From UBA6054 sp963975575 (lineage in GTDB: Bacteria; Planctomycetota; Phycisphaerae; Phycisphaerales; UBA1924): a DNA stretch of 64,000 nt. A model generated the notes under the pieces. That model saw only the letters and a list, made by a program, of their open reading frames with translations, did no database searches and was not told the DNA's origin. A program made the position numbers and the translations under genes. Shown in pieces: positions 19,621 through 28,567 of this stretch. Location of the stretch: assembly GCA_963975575.1 (NCBI GenBank), contig CAXBHL010000001.1, positions 868,001 through 932,000 of the forward strand, written 5' to 3'. Every line of letters starts with the position of its first letter. Within the stretch, counting starts at the first letter, position 1.

Positions 19621-20175
19621 ATGCCCCGTATCGCACCGATCTCGAAGGACAAGGCCCCCGACGCCTCCAAGCCCATGCTCGAGGGCGTGGAGAAGAAGCT
19701 CGGCAAGGTCCCCAACCTGCTGGGCACGCTGGCCGTCGCGCCGGCCGGCTTGGCGACCTATATGAAGCTCGGCGAGGCCCTCTCGCATGCGTCGCTGAAC
19801 GACAAGGTCCGCGAGCAGATCGCCGTGGCGATCGCCCAGGAGTCCGGCTGCGGCTACTGCGCCAGCGCCCACACGGCCATCGGCAAGATGGTCGGAGTCT
19901 CCGCGGACGAGCTGGCCAAGAACCTCGACGGCAAGGCCAGCGACCCGAAGGTCCAGGCCGCGATCGACCTGTCGCTGGCCATCGTCCGCGAGCGGGGCTG
20001 GGTGACGGACGAGCAGTTCAAGGACGCCAAAGACGCCGGCCTGTCCGACGCCGAGGTCATCGAGGTGCTCTCGATCACCATGACCAACCTGTTCACCAAC
20101 TACGCCAACCACATGTTCCAGACGGCCAACGACTTCCCGAAGGTCGAGCTGAAGAAGGCCGCCGCGGCCCACTGA
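19621..20175 (+). CDS. AhpD-like carboxymuconolactone decarboxylase family protein
   Basis: The 184-residue protein carries the AhpD-type motif QESGCGYCASAHTAIG with the CxxC pair and following His used as a redox centre in peroxidase-related members. A second conserved block is VTDEQFKDAKDAGLSDAEVIEV. AAGGAG lies 7 nt before the ATG. It diverges from the tetR-like gene across an operator and ends at a hairpin terminator. A role in peroxide or electrophile detoxification with the nearby thioredoxin is inferred. Confidence 0.88.
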   Translation: MPRIAPISKDKAPDASKPMLEGVEKKLGKVPNLLGTLAVAPAGLATYMKLGEALSHASLNDKVREQIAVAIAQESGCGYCASAHTAIGKMVGVSADELAKNLDGKASDPKVQAAIDLSLAIVRERGWVTDEQFKDAKDAGLSDAEVIEVLSITMTNLFTNYANHMFQTANDFPKVELKKAAAAH

Positions 20176-20241
20176 CCGGCAACCCGCGTCCGGCGGGGCC
20201 AGCGCCCGGCCGGACCGATTCAATGTTTTTCCTGCGCAACT

Positions 20242-20271
20242 CCGCCCGGGTGGTCCGGGCGGTGTTGTTTT
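20242..20271 (+). terminator. Intrinsic terminator after the AhpD-like gene
   Basis: The 8-bp stem CCGCCCGG/CCGGGCGG (20242-20249 with 20255-20262) has a 5-nt loop and is followed by TGTTGTTTT. Confidence 0.8.
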
Positions 20272-20278
20272 GGGGAAA

Positions 20279-20350
20279 AGACGAAGAGACGAAGAGACGA
20301 ACAGACGGAAAGACGGAAAGACGGAGAGACGGAGAGACGGAGAGACGGAG
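20279..20350. repeat. 8-bp tandem repeat, nine copies
   Basis: Nine uninterrupted copies of AGACGRAN occur: two AGACGAAG, one AGACGAAC, two AGACGGAA and four AGACGGAG. The array lies in the gap between the AhpD-like gene terminator and the 3' end of the next gene. One strand is almost pure purine. There is no spacer, so it is not a CRISPR array. Confidence 0.9.
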
Positions 20351-20363
20351 AAACACCGTCAGA

Positions 20364-20885
20364 TCACGAATCTGGTCGTCGACTGGCTCGGAGCCAGTCG
20401 AGCATGCGTTGGTGGGGGTCGCTCCGGTCGGGGTCGATGATTTCGAAGGTGTAGCCGCTCGTGACGACTTCGAACAGTGAATCGTGGAAAGTCATGATGA
20501 TGTGGCGGAGGTGGGCGTAGCGAGTTGGGTCGTGCTGGCTGTGGACGCGATTGGCATGCTTGAGTGCGTCAATCCATGGCGAGTTGATGATTTCGTGGTT
20601 GTGGTATGAGTTCAGTCCGCGTTCCTCGAGCGGATGACCATCGAGTGCTTCGTCGTTGGGCATGCCCATCGACATCGCGTATGCGCCGAACCCGACAATC
20701 GCCCAATGATCGCGACGATCATGCCGTGTGTAGTAGCCGAGTACTGTCCAGCTATCTTGCTTGAAGATGGTGGGGTACGGGGCTCCGACATCTTGTTCCG
20801 GCAGGTCGGTCAGCTCGCGGACTTCGACCTCGGGGCCGTACTGATTGAAACACACGCTCGTGGGCATGGTCGATTGTTGGCCCAT
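20364..20885 (-). CDS. Orphan protein of unknown function
   Basis: About 173 residues from ATG 20885, or 167 from ATG 20867 (MPTSVCFNQYG). The sequence is rich in His, Tyr, Trp and Asp (LGYYTRHDRRDHWAIVGFGA; NSYHNHEIINSPW) and has no recognised domain, signal peptide or membrane helix. The DNA is less GC-rich than truB, which diverges from it over about 20-40 bp. Its 3' end abuts the 8-bp repeat array. It may be an acquired accessory gene. The reading frame continues upstream antisense to truB, but that part is not coding. Confidence 0.6.
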   Translation of the reverse strand: MGQQSTMPTSVCFNQYGPEVEVRELTDLPEQDVGAPYPTIFKQDSWTVLGYYTRHDRRDHWAIVGFGAYAMSMGMPNDEALDGHPLEERGLNSYHNHEIINSPWIDALKHANRVHSQHDPTRYAHLRHIIMTFHDSLFEVVTSGYTFEIIDPDRSDPHQRMLDWLRASRRPDS

Positions 20886-20904
20886 CACGCGGCTAGCCTT
20901 GGCG

Positions 20905-21654
20905 ATGGAGCCCGCCGAGCCGCTGTGCGGCGTGATTGTGATGGACAAGCCCGAGCGGGTCAGCTCGGCGGGGTTGTGCCGTCTGGTCAAGGGGCGGCTG
21001 CGGGCGGCGGGGGCGCCCAAGTCGGTCAAGGTCGGGCACGGGGGCACGCTGGACCCGATGGCGACCGGGGTCGTGGTGATCCTGGTCGGCAAGGCGACCA
21101 AGCGGTGCGACGAGGTCATGGCCGGTGAGAAGGAGTACCTGGCGGGTGTGGACCTGTCGGCGTTCACCGCGTCGGACGATCGCGAGACGGAGCGGGCGGA
21201 GGTCGTGGTGGACACGCCGCCGACGATCGAGCGGGTGCGGGGCGCGGCCGCGGGGTTCGTGGGCTCGATCGACCAGGTGCCGCCGGCGCACTCGGCGATC
21301 TGGGTGGACGGGCGGCGGTCGTACAAGATGGCCCGCGCGGGCGAAGCGGTCGAGATGGCGCCGCGCCGGATCGAGATCCACGCCATCCGGGTGGCGGCCT
21401 ACGACTGGCCGATGGTTACGCTCTCTGTCCGCTGCGGCAAGGGCGTGTACATCCGCTCGCTGGCGCGAGACCTGGGGTTGGCCCTGGAAACCGGGGGCAC
21501 GCTGGCCTGGCTGCGCCGCACGCGGGTGGGGCGGTGGTCGATCCGCGACGCGGTGACGCCGGGGCGGATTCCCGATCCGCTCGACGCGGCCGGCTTCGCG
21601 TCGGTCGCGGCCGAGGGGGGTTTGGACCCCGATCCGAACGCTTCGAGCCCGTGA
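20905..21654 (+). CDS. truB: tRNA pseudouridine(55) synthase
   Basis: The 249-residue protein makes pseudouridine 55 in the T-loop of tRNAs. The catalytic Asp is D50 in VGHGGTLDPMATGVVV. Further motifs are GEKEYLAGV, DQVPPAHSAIWVDGRRSYK and CGKGVYIRSLARDLG. The ATG at 20905 (MEPAEPLCGVIVMDKP) fits family alignments. It is convergent with a membrane protein gene, with a 4-bp gap between the stops. Confidence 0.95.
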   Translation: MEPAEPLCGVIVMDKPERVSSAGLCRLVKGRLRAAGAPKSVKVGHGGTLDPMATGVVVILVGKATKRCDEVMAGEKEYLAGVDLSAFTASDDRETERAEVVVDTPPTIERVRGAAAGFVGSIDQVPPAHSAIWVDGRRSYKMARAGEAVEMAPRRIEIHAIRVAAYDWPMVTLSVRCGKGVYIRSLARDLGLALETGGTLAWLRRTRVGRWSIRDAVTPGRIPDPLDAAGFASVAAEGGLDPDPNASSP

Positions 21655-21658
21655 GCGG

Positions 21659-22759
21659 TCAGCCCTGATCGGCGGCGGGGTTCCAGACCTCGTTGGTGCC
21701 CTGGCCGTCGCAGATGCGTCGGGCGACGAGGTAGAGCATGGTGCCAGCGGTGAAGAAGTAGCTGAACGCGAAGCCGGAGACGACGATGCGCAGCAGGGCC
21801 TTCCAGCCGGCGATGATCTCGTGGGCGATGGGCTGCGTGGCGGCCAGCGCTTCGCCGCCCTCCAGCACCTCGGCGCCCGCGTCGCCCGCCAGGTGGGACG
21901 CGGCCCAGTCGGTCAGGCTCATCGTGTTGTCGGCGACGATCACCGCGACGGTGATCGCGATCGCGCCGAGCACGAGCAGGATGGCCGCGTGGAGCAGGAG
22001 GCGGAGCGGCCGGGCGAGGACGTAGGCGTAGGAGCGCTGGGCGGCGTCGTAGCCGTCGGTGCCCTCGCACATCAGCGCGGGGACGATCATGGGCAGGGCC
22101 AGGGCGTGGAGGGTCAGGATGAAGATGGCCAGGAGGGCGAAGATCAGGCCCAGCGCGTAGACGACGGCGGCCACGATGTTGAGGACGGGCACTCCCAGGG
22201 CCGACCCGCCCAGCGTGATCAGCCCGATCAGCACGCCCGCCACGGCCAGGGGGGCGATCAGGGCGCCGACCGACCAGCCCAGTTTGGACAGCGAGACGCG
22301 GACGTCCGCCGGCCACTCGGTGATGCGGGCGGTGGCGAACTCGGTCGCGACGGCCCGGCTGATCGCCCCGCCGAAGAGGGCGAAGACGATCACGATGGGC
22401 AGGCCGAGGAGCAGGGTGTCCCACGGGCGTGCGAGCAGGAACCGGCCGGGCAGGGTCGCCAGGTCCTCGATGGCCAAGAAGAATCGGTTCGCTGAGAGGT
22501 CACGGACCGCGTCGGCGGCGTTGCTGAAGATCCCCGCCAGTCGCCGGGACAGGGACGTGGAAAAGGCGGGTTCCTCAGACCAGGCGGTGGAGAGCTGGCC
22601 GATGAGGCTGGCAAGGAATGCGGCCGCCATCCCGAGCATCACGCGGGTCGGGCGGAGCGCCATGGCCGGGGCGCGGAGGATCCTCGGCCAGAGCAGCTCG
22701 GCCGTGAAGTCGTGGAGCATGGCCTGGGGTTCGCGGGCTGTCGGGCGTGTGTCGGGCAT
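21659..22759 (-). CDS. Multi-pass membrane protein of unknown function
   Basis: The 366-residue protein has an N-terminal soluble stretch, then at least six hydrophobic segments: RVMLGMAAAFLASLIGQL, LLLGLPIVIVFALFGGAI, GALIAPLAVAGVLIGLI, ALGLIFALLAIFILTL, LLLHAAILLVLGAIAI and IVVSGFAFSYFFTAG. No transporter motif is seen. The ATG at 22759 is the first giving a sensible N-terminus. It diverges from another membrane protein gene at 22823, which suggests linked expression. Function is not known. Confidence 0.75.
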   Translation of the reverse strand: MPDTRPTAREPQAMLHDFTAELLWPRILRAPAMALRPTRVMLGMAAAFLASLIGQLSTAWSEEPAFSTSLSRRLAGIFSNAADAVRDLSANRFFLAIEDLATLPGRFLLARPWDTLLLGLPIVIVFALFGGAISRAVATEFATARITEWPADVRVSLSKLGWSVGALIAPLAVAGVLIGLITLGGSALGVPVLNIVAAVVYALGLIFALLAIFILTLHALALPMIVPALMCEGTDGYDAAQRSYAYVLARPLRLLLHAAILLVLGAIAITVAVIVADNTMSLTDWAASHLAGDAGAEVLEGGEALAATQPIAHEIIAGWKALLRIVVSGFAFSYFFTAGTMLYLVARRICDGQGTNEVWNPAADQG

Positions 22760-22822
22760 GTCCCCATGGTATTGGATCGCCGGTCCGGTTGCCCCGGGGG
22801 GTCGGGGAAGGGATGATCGGGG

Positions 22823-23740
22823 ATGATCGAACCGCTCGCCCGATGGACCGCCCGTGGGATCGCACTGCTGCTCGTCGGCCCGGCCGCGGCCTGGGGGTCG
22901 GGCATGGTGCGGGCGCCCGACGGTTCCGGCGCGACCACCCTGCTCACGGGGGATTCGTTGGTGGCCGGGGTGCTCGCTCTGGCGATCGTGGCGTCCTGTG
23001 CGTGGTTCGCGGCGGGCGTGGGGGCGAAGCTGGGCGACCGGCACGAGGCGATCCTGAGCACCGGGTTCGTGCTCGCGTGGGTCGCCTGGTCCGGGGGGAG
23101 GCTGGGCGAGGTGCTGCGCCTGGCCCCGGAATCGGGCACGTTCGTACGTCTGGCGGTCGAGGCGGGCCTGTTCGGGGGCATCACGGTGGTCGCGTTGCTC
23201 ATCGCGGACCGCCTGAGCCGCCGAAGCGCCTCGGACGAGGGGCTCTCGCTCTCGTTAGAGGGGATCCGGAGCGGGCTGGCCGGCAAAGCGGGGGTGCCGG
23301 CCCTGCTGGCGTCCGCGGGGGCGGGGGTGGCGATTGCGTGGCTGTTCGCGCGGTACGACCTGCCGGGCCAGTCGCTGGGAACGGCGTTTCTGGGCGGCAT
23401 CGCGGCGGGGATCGCCGCTACGTCGATCGTGCAGTCGATGACGAAGGACGACCGGGACGCCCCGGAGGGCTCGACCGGCCTCGTGGTTCCGGCGCTGCTG
23501 GGGTTGCTGATCGCGGGCGTGGTCGGGCCGGTTCTGGGGATGTTTGTTCCGGGCGCGGGCAGAGTGCCCGAGCTGCTCGCCCGGGGCGCCTTGCCGGGCT
23601 GGGTGCTGGTCAGCCCGGTTTCCTGGGGGGCCGGGGCGATGATCGGCGTGCCGATGGGTGTCTCGTTCCTGCACAACCGTGCGGTCCATGGTGCATCCGG
23701 TGACCGGGGCGCGGGCGTACCCAAGGTCAGTTCCCCCTGA
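22823..23740 (+). CDS. Multi-pass membrane protein of unknown function
   Basis: The 305-residue protein has about seven or eight hydrophobic segments, including LVAGVLALAIVASCAWFAAG, FGGITVVALLIADRL, AGVAIAWLFARY and LVVPALLGLLIAGVVGPVLG. No family motif is recognised. The region before the ATG has GGGAAGGG. The gene lies upstream of folE2 with 119 bp between, including a small GC hairpin (GGGGGCGGGACCCCC). Confidence 0.72.
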   Translation: MIEPLARWTARGIALLLVGPAAAWGSGMVRAPDGSGATTLLTGDSLVAGVLALAIVASCAWFAAGVGAKLGDRHEAILSTGFVLAWVAWSGGRLGEVLRLAPESGTFVRLAVEAGLFGGITVVALLIADRLSRRSASDEGLSLSLEGIRSGLAGKAGVPALLASAGAGVAIAWLFARYDLPGQSLGTAFLGGIAAGIAATSIVQSMTKDDRDAPEGSTGLVVPALLGLLIAGVVGPVLGMFVPGAGRVPELLARGALPGWVLVSPVSWGAGAMIGVPMGVSFLHNRAVHGASGDRGAGVPKVSSP

Positions 23741-23859
23741 GGCTCCGCTCGGGTTCCATTTCCGATCGGAAGCGGAAACAGTGCCTCGTCCGGTGCTGTT
23801 GATACGGGGGCGGGACCCCCACCGGGTCTACCATTGAGCACTCCCAGCGAAAGGTTTTC

Positions 23860-24690
23860 ATGAGTTCCACGGCGTCCACCAGCGGGTCGTCCCGCACGCG
23901 TGCGGATCAGGCGATGCCCGATGTCCAGGCCTCCCGCGACACGCGCCGGGTGGCGATCGACCGCGTGGGGGTCAAGGAAGTGGTCTACCCGATCCGCCTG
24001 GCCACGCGGGCCGGGGGAGAGCAGGGCTCCGTGGCGACCATCAGCATGTACGTGGCCCTGCCGCAGGAGCAGAAGGGCACCCACATGAGCCGGTTCCTTG
24101 AGGTGCTCAACGAGCACGCCGGGGAGCCGATCCGGCCCGAGGACTTCCCGACGATGACGCGGGCGATCCGCGACCGTCTGAAGGCCGAGCAGGCCCACTT
24201 CGAGGCCAAGTTCGTGTATTTCATCGAAAAGCACGCCCCGGTCTCGGGCGCGCCCGGGCTGATGAACTACGAGGTCACGTTCGAGTGCACCTCCAACTCG
24301 CACGACGACCTGATCATGAGCGTGGCGGCCCCGGCGACGAGCCTGTGCCCGTGCTCGAAGGAGATCAGCGAGTACGGCGCCCACAACCAGCGTTGCCGGA
24401 TCGAGGCCAAGGTCCGCATGGACGGCGTGCTCTGGATCGAGGACCTGGTCGAGCTGCTGGAGAACGCCGCGAGCCACCCCGTCTACGCGGTTCTCAAGCG
24501 CCCGGACGAGAAGTTTGTCACCGAGAAGGCCTTCGAGAACCCCAAGTTCGTCGAGGACATCGTGCGGGACCTGGCCATGTCGCTCGACGACGACGACCGG
24601 ATCCGGTGGTACTCGATCAGCAGCGAGAACTACGAGTCGATCCACTCCCACAACGCCTACGCCGAGATCGTCCGCGATAAGCGGGCGTGA
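23860..24690 (+). CDS. folE2: GTP cyclohydrolase FolE2 (type IB)
   Basis: The 276-residue enzyme makes 7,8-dihydroneopterin triphosphate from GTP for folate or 7-deazaguanine synthesis. Family features are VSGAPGLMNY, TSLCPCSKEISEYGAHNQR (active-site Cys and His) and the C-terminal YSISSENYESIHSHNAYA. Type IB enzymes can use metals other than zinc and are often made under zinc shortage; no Zur site was identified here. An intrinsic terminator follows. Confidence 0.94.
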   Translation: MSSTASTSGSSRTRADQAMPDVQASRDTRRVAIDRVGVKEVVYPIRLATRAGGEQGSVATISMYVALPQEQKGTHMSRFLEVLNEHAGEPIRPEDFPTMTRAIRDRLKAEQAHFEAKFVYFIEKHAPVSGAPGLMNYEVTFECTSNSHDDLIMSVAAPATSLCPCSKEISEYGAHNQRCRIEAKVRMDGVLWIEDLVELLENAASHPVYAVLKRPDEKFVTEKAFENPKFVEDIVRDLAMSLDDDDRIRWYSISSENYESIHSHNAYAEIVRDKRA

Positions 24691-24725
24691 GCCGCCGCGG
24701 GTCTTAGAACACCGTGCCGATTCCG

Positions 24726-24756
24726 GGCCCCGGAGAGTGATCCCGGGGCCTTTATT
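24726..24756 (+). terminator. Intrinsic terminator after folE2
   Basis: The 8-bp stem GGCCCCGG/CCGGGGCC (24726-24733 with 24743-24750) is followed by TTTATT. Confidence 0.82.
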
Positions 24757-24824
24757 GTGCCGACCTGTCGTATGATGCCCCTCGCGAGCCGCCGGCGGAC
24801 CGCGGCCCGATGGGACGGAGCCCG

Positions 24825-27233
24825 ATGGGTCGGATCAGACGGATCATCCCGAGCATGTTCCATCGACGCCTGGCGTTGATGGGCGTTCTCATGGTCGTGC
24901 CGTTCCTGCTGCTCTCGGGTCGGCTGGGCTGGGTCACGCTGGTCAACGGGGCCCAGGCCCGCGAGACGGCCGAGGCCCGGCTGGTCAGCCAGATCTGGCT
25001 CCCGACTGTGCGCGGGCGGATCCTGGACCGCAAGGGCCGGGTGCTGGCCCAGGACCGGCCGAGCTACGACATCGCGGTGTCGTACTCCGTGCTCACGGGC
25101 GACTGGGCCCGGGATTCCGGGCTGCGGTTCGCCAGGAGGGTCCACCGGGACGTCTGGGCGACGCTGGACACGGGGGCCCGCGAGGAACTGGCGGCGACGT
25201 ACGAGGCGGCGTACGCGGCCCGGGTCGAGCAGATGTGGTCGCTGGTGGCGCAGGGCGCGGAGGTCAGCCGCGATGAGATCGACGCAGCGCGGGCGGAGAT
25301 CATCCGCCGGGTCGAGGGCGTTCAGGCGTCGGTGAGGCGATCGCGGACGGAATCCGAGCGGGCCAAGCTCGTGGCCGCGGGAATATCGATCGGTCCGGAA
25401 GAAGAGGCGCGGATCGCTCGGATCGCGGGCATGCCGGTCGAAGAGACGACCCTGGCCCATCCGATCGTGCGGGGCGTGCCCGACGAGGTGGGCTTCCGGT
25501 TCATGCGGATGGCCGAGCGTTCTGCGCCGCTGTTCTCGGCGGGCATGGTCGGGGAGGCGGCGCTCGACGAGCAGCCGCCGATGCTGCCCGGGCTGACGGT
25601 GGTCGATGCGACCGATCGGGTGTACCCGTACGAGACCATGCGCGTGGAGATCGACCGCTCCACGCTCCCCAAGCCGATCCGCGCCGATGGTGCGATGCAG
25701 GTCGAGGTGGGCGACGTGGCCGGGCTGATGCTCGGCCGGGTTCGTCGGGGCGTGTACGTGGAGGACAAAGAGCGACGGCGTGAGCAGCTCGGGACCGACA
25801 CGGACCTGCGCGAGCGGTCGCTCATGGCGTCCGGCGTCGATACGGGCAGGTACTTTGATACCGACCGCGTGGGTCACACCGGCATCGAATCGGCGATGGA
25901 GGGCAGGCTGCGGGGGCTGCGGGGGTTCCGGCAAGAGAACCGCCAGACACTCGCGGTGGAAGAGCGTTCGCCGATCCCGGGTCTGGACGTGCATCTGACG
26001 ATCGACATCCAGCTGCAGGCCCGGGTGCGGGCGATCCTGGATCCGTCGCTGGGGCTGACGACCGTCCAGCCGTGGCACCAGAACCAAGACCTGCCGGTCG
26101 GCACGCAGCTCGACGCGGCGGCGGTGATCATCGACGTGGCCACCGGCGAGATTCTCTCGATGGTGTCGCTGCCGGAGCCGCCGCGGGACGGGGACTGGTC
26201 CGCGCGTGGGCTGGAGGGCCCGGAACTCGAACGGTACCTGGCGTTGCATTCGCCGTACGTCAACCGTGCGTTCGGCAAGCCGTACCAGCCGGGGTCGATC
26301 GTCAAGGCGTTGATCCTGTGCGGGGCGGTCAAGGCGGGGGAGTATGCGCCGGGCGAACGGATCAGGGCGACGGGGCACTATTTTCCGAACCAGCCGAACC
26401 AGTTCCGGTCGTGGATCTATAAGCAGCACGGCATCACGCACGCCGATCAACTCGGGCACGACCCGGACGATGTGGACGCGCTGACCGTTTCGTCCAACGT
26501 GTTCTTCTTTACCCTCGGCGATCGGCTCGGACCCTCGGGCGTGGCGTCGGTGTATCGCTCATTTGGTGTGGGTGAAGGGTTTGGGCTCGGCGTCGGCGGC
26601 GAGTGGCCGGGCTCGATCGGCGGGCTGACCAACCGCGTCAACGACGGGTCCGATCTGCAGCGGCAGGACGCGATCCTGCTGGGCATCGGGCAGGGGCCGA
26701 TCACGTGGACGCCGCTGCACGCGGCGGATTCGTTCGCGACCATCGCCCGCGGGGGCGTGCGGATCGTGCCGCGCCTGATCTCGGAAGAGGGGGCCGCGCC
26801 GCGGGTGGTGGACCTGAAGATCCCGCCGCGTGCGATCCGCGACACCCTCGAGGGATTGCGCCGCTCGGTCTCGGATCCCAGGTTCGGAACGGGCTACGAC
26901 TTCGCGGTCGAGGGCGGGCGCGACCGCGTGTTCAACGCGCCCGGCGTGTCGGTGTGGGGCAAGACGGGCACGGCGGACGCGTCCCCGGTGGCGTGGGACG
27001 CGGACGGCCCGGACGGGCCGCAGCCTCCCGTCGTGGTCCGCAGCGGCGACCACTCGTGGTACGTGACGCTGGTGGGGGACGAGGGCGGGGGGCCGAGGTT
27101 CGCGGTGGCGGTCGTGGTGGACTACGGCGGCTCGGGCGGGCGGGTGAGCGGTCCGATCGCCAACCAGATCGTGCACGCGTTGATCCAGGAGGGCTACCTC
27201 GGGTCGGGCGGCCGCAAGGCGGGCGGGTCATGA
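24825..27233 (+). CDS. mrdA: Penicillin-binding protein 2 (peptidoglycan transpeptidase)
   Basis: This class B PBP of about 802 residues cross-links peptidoglycan during elongation. There is one N-terminal membrane helix (LALMGVLMVVPFLLLSGRLG), then the pedestal start RGRILDRKGRVLAQDRPSYDI. The transpeptidase motifs are SIVK (nucleophile about S491 in PGSIVK), SSN (about 556) and KTG (about 712, VWGKTGTAD). The pedestal contains a long insertion, with helical charged segments around residues 130-200. ATG 24825 has CGGAG upstream; ATG 24810 is an alternative. The stop overlaps rodA as ATGA. Confidence 0.93.
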   Translation: MGRIRRIIPSMFHRRLALMGVLMVVPFLLLSGRLGWVTLVNGAQARETAEARLVSQIWLPTVRGRILDRKGRVLAQDRPSYDIAVSYSVLTGDWARDSGLRFARRVHRDVWATLDTGAREELAATYEAAYAARVEQMWSLVAQGAEVSRDEIDAARAEIIRRVEGVQASVRRSRTESERAKLVAAGISIGPEEEARIARIAGMPVEETTLAHPIVRGVPDEVGFRFMRMAERSAPLFSAGMVGEAALDEQPPMLPGLTVVDATDRVYPYETMRVEIDRSTLPKPIRADGAMQVEVGDVAGLMLGRVRRGVYVEDKERRREQLGTDTDLRERSLMASGVDTGRYFDTDRVGHTGIESAMEGRLRGLRGFRQENRQTLAVEERSPIPGLDVHLTIDIQLQARVRAILDPSLGLTTVQPWHQNQDLPVGTQLDAAAVIIDVATGEILSMVSLPEPPRDGDWSARGLEGPELERYLALHSPYVNRAFGKPYQPGSIVKALILCGAVKAGEYAPGERIRATGHYFPNQPNQFRSWIYKQHGITHADQLGHDPDDVDALTVSSNVFFFTLGDRLGPSGVASVYRSFGVGEGFGLGVGGEWPGSIGGLTNRVNDGSDLQRQDAILLGIGQGPITWTPLHAADSFATIARGGVRIVPRLISEEGAAPRVVDLKIPPRAIRDTLEGLRRSVSDPRFGTGYDFAVEGGRDRVFNAPGVSVWGKTGTADASPVAWDADGPDGPQPPVVVRSGDHSWYVTLVGDEGGGPRFAVAVVVDYGGSGGRVSGPIANQIVHALIQEGYLGSGGRKAGGS

Positions 27234-28534
27234 GCGCGGCCGGCGTGTTCGGCTCGCTGTTGGGTCCGGTGGTTCGCGGGTCGGTGGCGACCAGCGAACC
27301 GGTGCGCAAGGCCGTCCGGCTGGTGAACTTTTCGTGGCTGACGGTGGCGGCGTCGCTGCTGCTGTCGCTGGTCGGGATCTACGCCATCGACATGGGCCAG
27401 AACCTCGGGGGTGATGACATTTCCGCCGAGGCGGCGAAGCAGGGCGTGTTTCTGGTGGTGGGGCTGATCGCGTGCCTGCTAGTGGCGCTGCCGCATTACC
27501 GGTTCATCGGCGTGTTCAGCTGGCCTGTGTACGCGGTGTGCGTGGGATTGCTCGTGCTGCTGCTGGTGCCGGGCGTGCCGACGTGGCTGGTGCGCCCCCG
27601 GAACGGCGCGCGGGCGTGGATCGATCTGGGACCGATCGATCTGCAGCCGGGGGAGTTGGCCAAGATCGCGTTCGTGCTGGCGGTGGCGCGGTACCTGCGG
27701 TTCCGCTCGCATCACCGCCGGTTCAAGGGGTTGATCGTCCCGGGGGTCATCGCGGCGATCCCGGTGGGGCTGATCACGCTGCAGCCCGACCTGGGCACGG
27801 CGATGCTGTTCGTGCCGGCGCTGTTCGCGATCCTGATCGCGGCCGGGGCGAAGCTGCGGCACCTGACGCTGGTGGTGGTGTGCGTGGCGCTGGCGGCGCC
27901 GGCGGCGTGGCCGTTCCTCATGCCGCACCAGAGGACGCGGATCGTGGGTCTTTACAAGCAGTTCCAGGGCGACACCTCGACCGCCTTCGACATCAACTAC
28001 CAGTCCATGACCGCGCAGACGCTGATCGGTGCGGGCGAGGCGGCCGGGCGGGGGGACGCGGCCACGCGGGCGCTGGTCCATTACAACAAGCTGCCCGAAC
28101 GCCACAACGACATGATCCCCGCGGTGATCATCAACCGGTTCGGGTTCTGGGGCGGCGTGGGGCTGATGGGGCTGTACCTGGTGTGGGTGTGGGGGGCGTG
28201 GATGGTGGCGGCGACCTGCCGCGACCCGCTGGGCCGGCTGATCGCGGCGGGGCTGCCGGCGTTCATCGGGATGCAGGCGATCGTCAACATCGGGATGAAC
28301 CTGGGGGTGCTTCCCATCATCGGGGTGACGCTGCCGTTCGTCAGCTACGGCGGCTCGAGCCTGCTGGCGTGCTGGATCATGACAGGGCTGGTGGTCAACG
28401 TGGCGTTGCACAAGCCCCGCCCGCCGTTCCGGTCCTCGTTTGAATACGCTGATGATGACGGGCCGGACCCGATGCAGAGCGTCAAGCCGTACGGGCGGTC
28501 GGTCGGGTTCTCGGGGCGTGCCCTGACCCGCTGA
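27230..28534 (+). CDS. rodA: Rod-shape determining SEDS glycosyltransferase RodA
   Basis: The 434-residue SEDS-family membrane protein polymerises lipid II and works with PBP2. About ten hydrophobic segments are seen. Family motifs are PRNGARAWIDLGPIDLQPGELAKIAFV, QPDLGTAMLF, LPERHNDMIPAVIINRFGFWG and GVTLPFVSYGGSSLL (shown in separate parts of the protein). The ATG overlaps the mrdA stop. Together with mrdA it indicates a peptidoglycan wall made by an elongation complex. Confidence 0.93.
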   Translation: MSAAGVFGSLLGPVVRGSVATSEPVRKAVRLVNFSWLTVAASLLLSLVGIYAIDMGQNLGGDDISAEAAKQGVFLVVGLIACLLVALPHYRFIGVFSWPVYAVCVGLLVLLLVPGVPTWLVRPRNGARAWIDLGPIDLQPGELAKIAFVLAVARYLRFRSHHRRFKGLIVPGVIAAIPVGLITLQPDLGTAMLFVPALFAILIAAGAKLRHLTLVVVCVALAAPAAWPFLMPHQRTRIVGLYKQFQGDTSTAFDINYQSMTAQTLIGAGEAAGRGDAATRALVHYNKLPERHNDMIPAVIINRFGFWGGVGLMGLYLVWVWGAWMVAATCRDPLGRLIAAGLPAFIGMQAIVNIGMNLGVLPIIGVTLPFVSYGGSSLLACWIMTGLVVNVALHKPRPPFRSSFEYADDDGPDPMQSVKPYGRSVGFSGRALTR

Positions 28535-28567
28535 GACGGGCCCGGCTTCGGGCGGAACAGAGAAGGG

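Noticed and set aside
20279..20350. CRISPR array
   Set aside because: The units are 8 bp and directly joined without spacers, and no cas genes are present.
23741..23859. THF-type riboswitch or Zur box before folE2
   Set aside because: Only a short GC hairpin was visible; no Zur-like palindrome or riboswitch core was recognised.
22639..24651. A 670-codon minus-strand frame covering folE2
   Set aside because: It is antisense to folE2 and a membrane protein gene with clear motifs, and has low-complexity composition.
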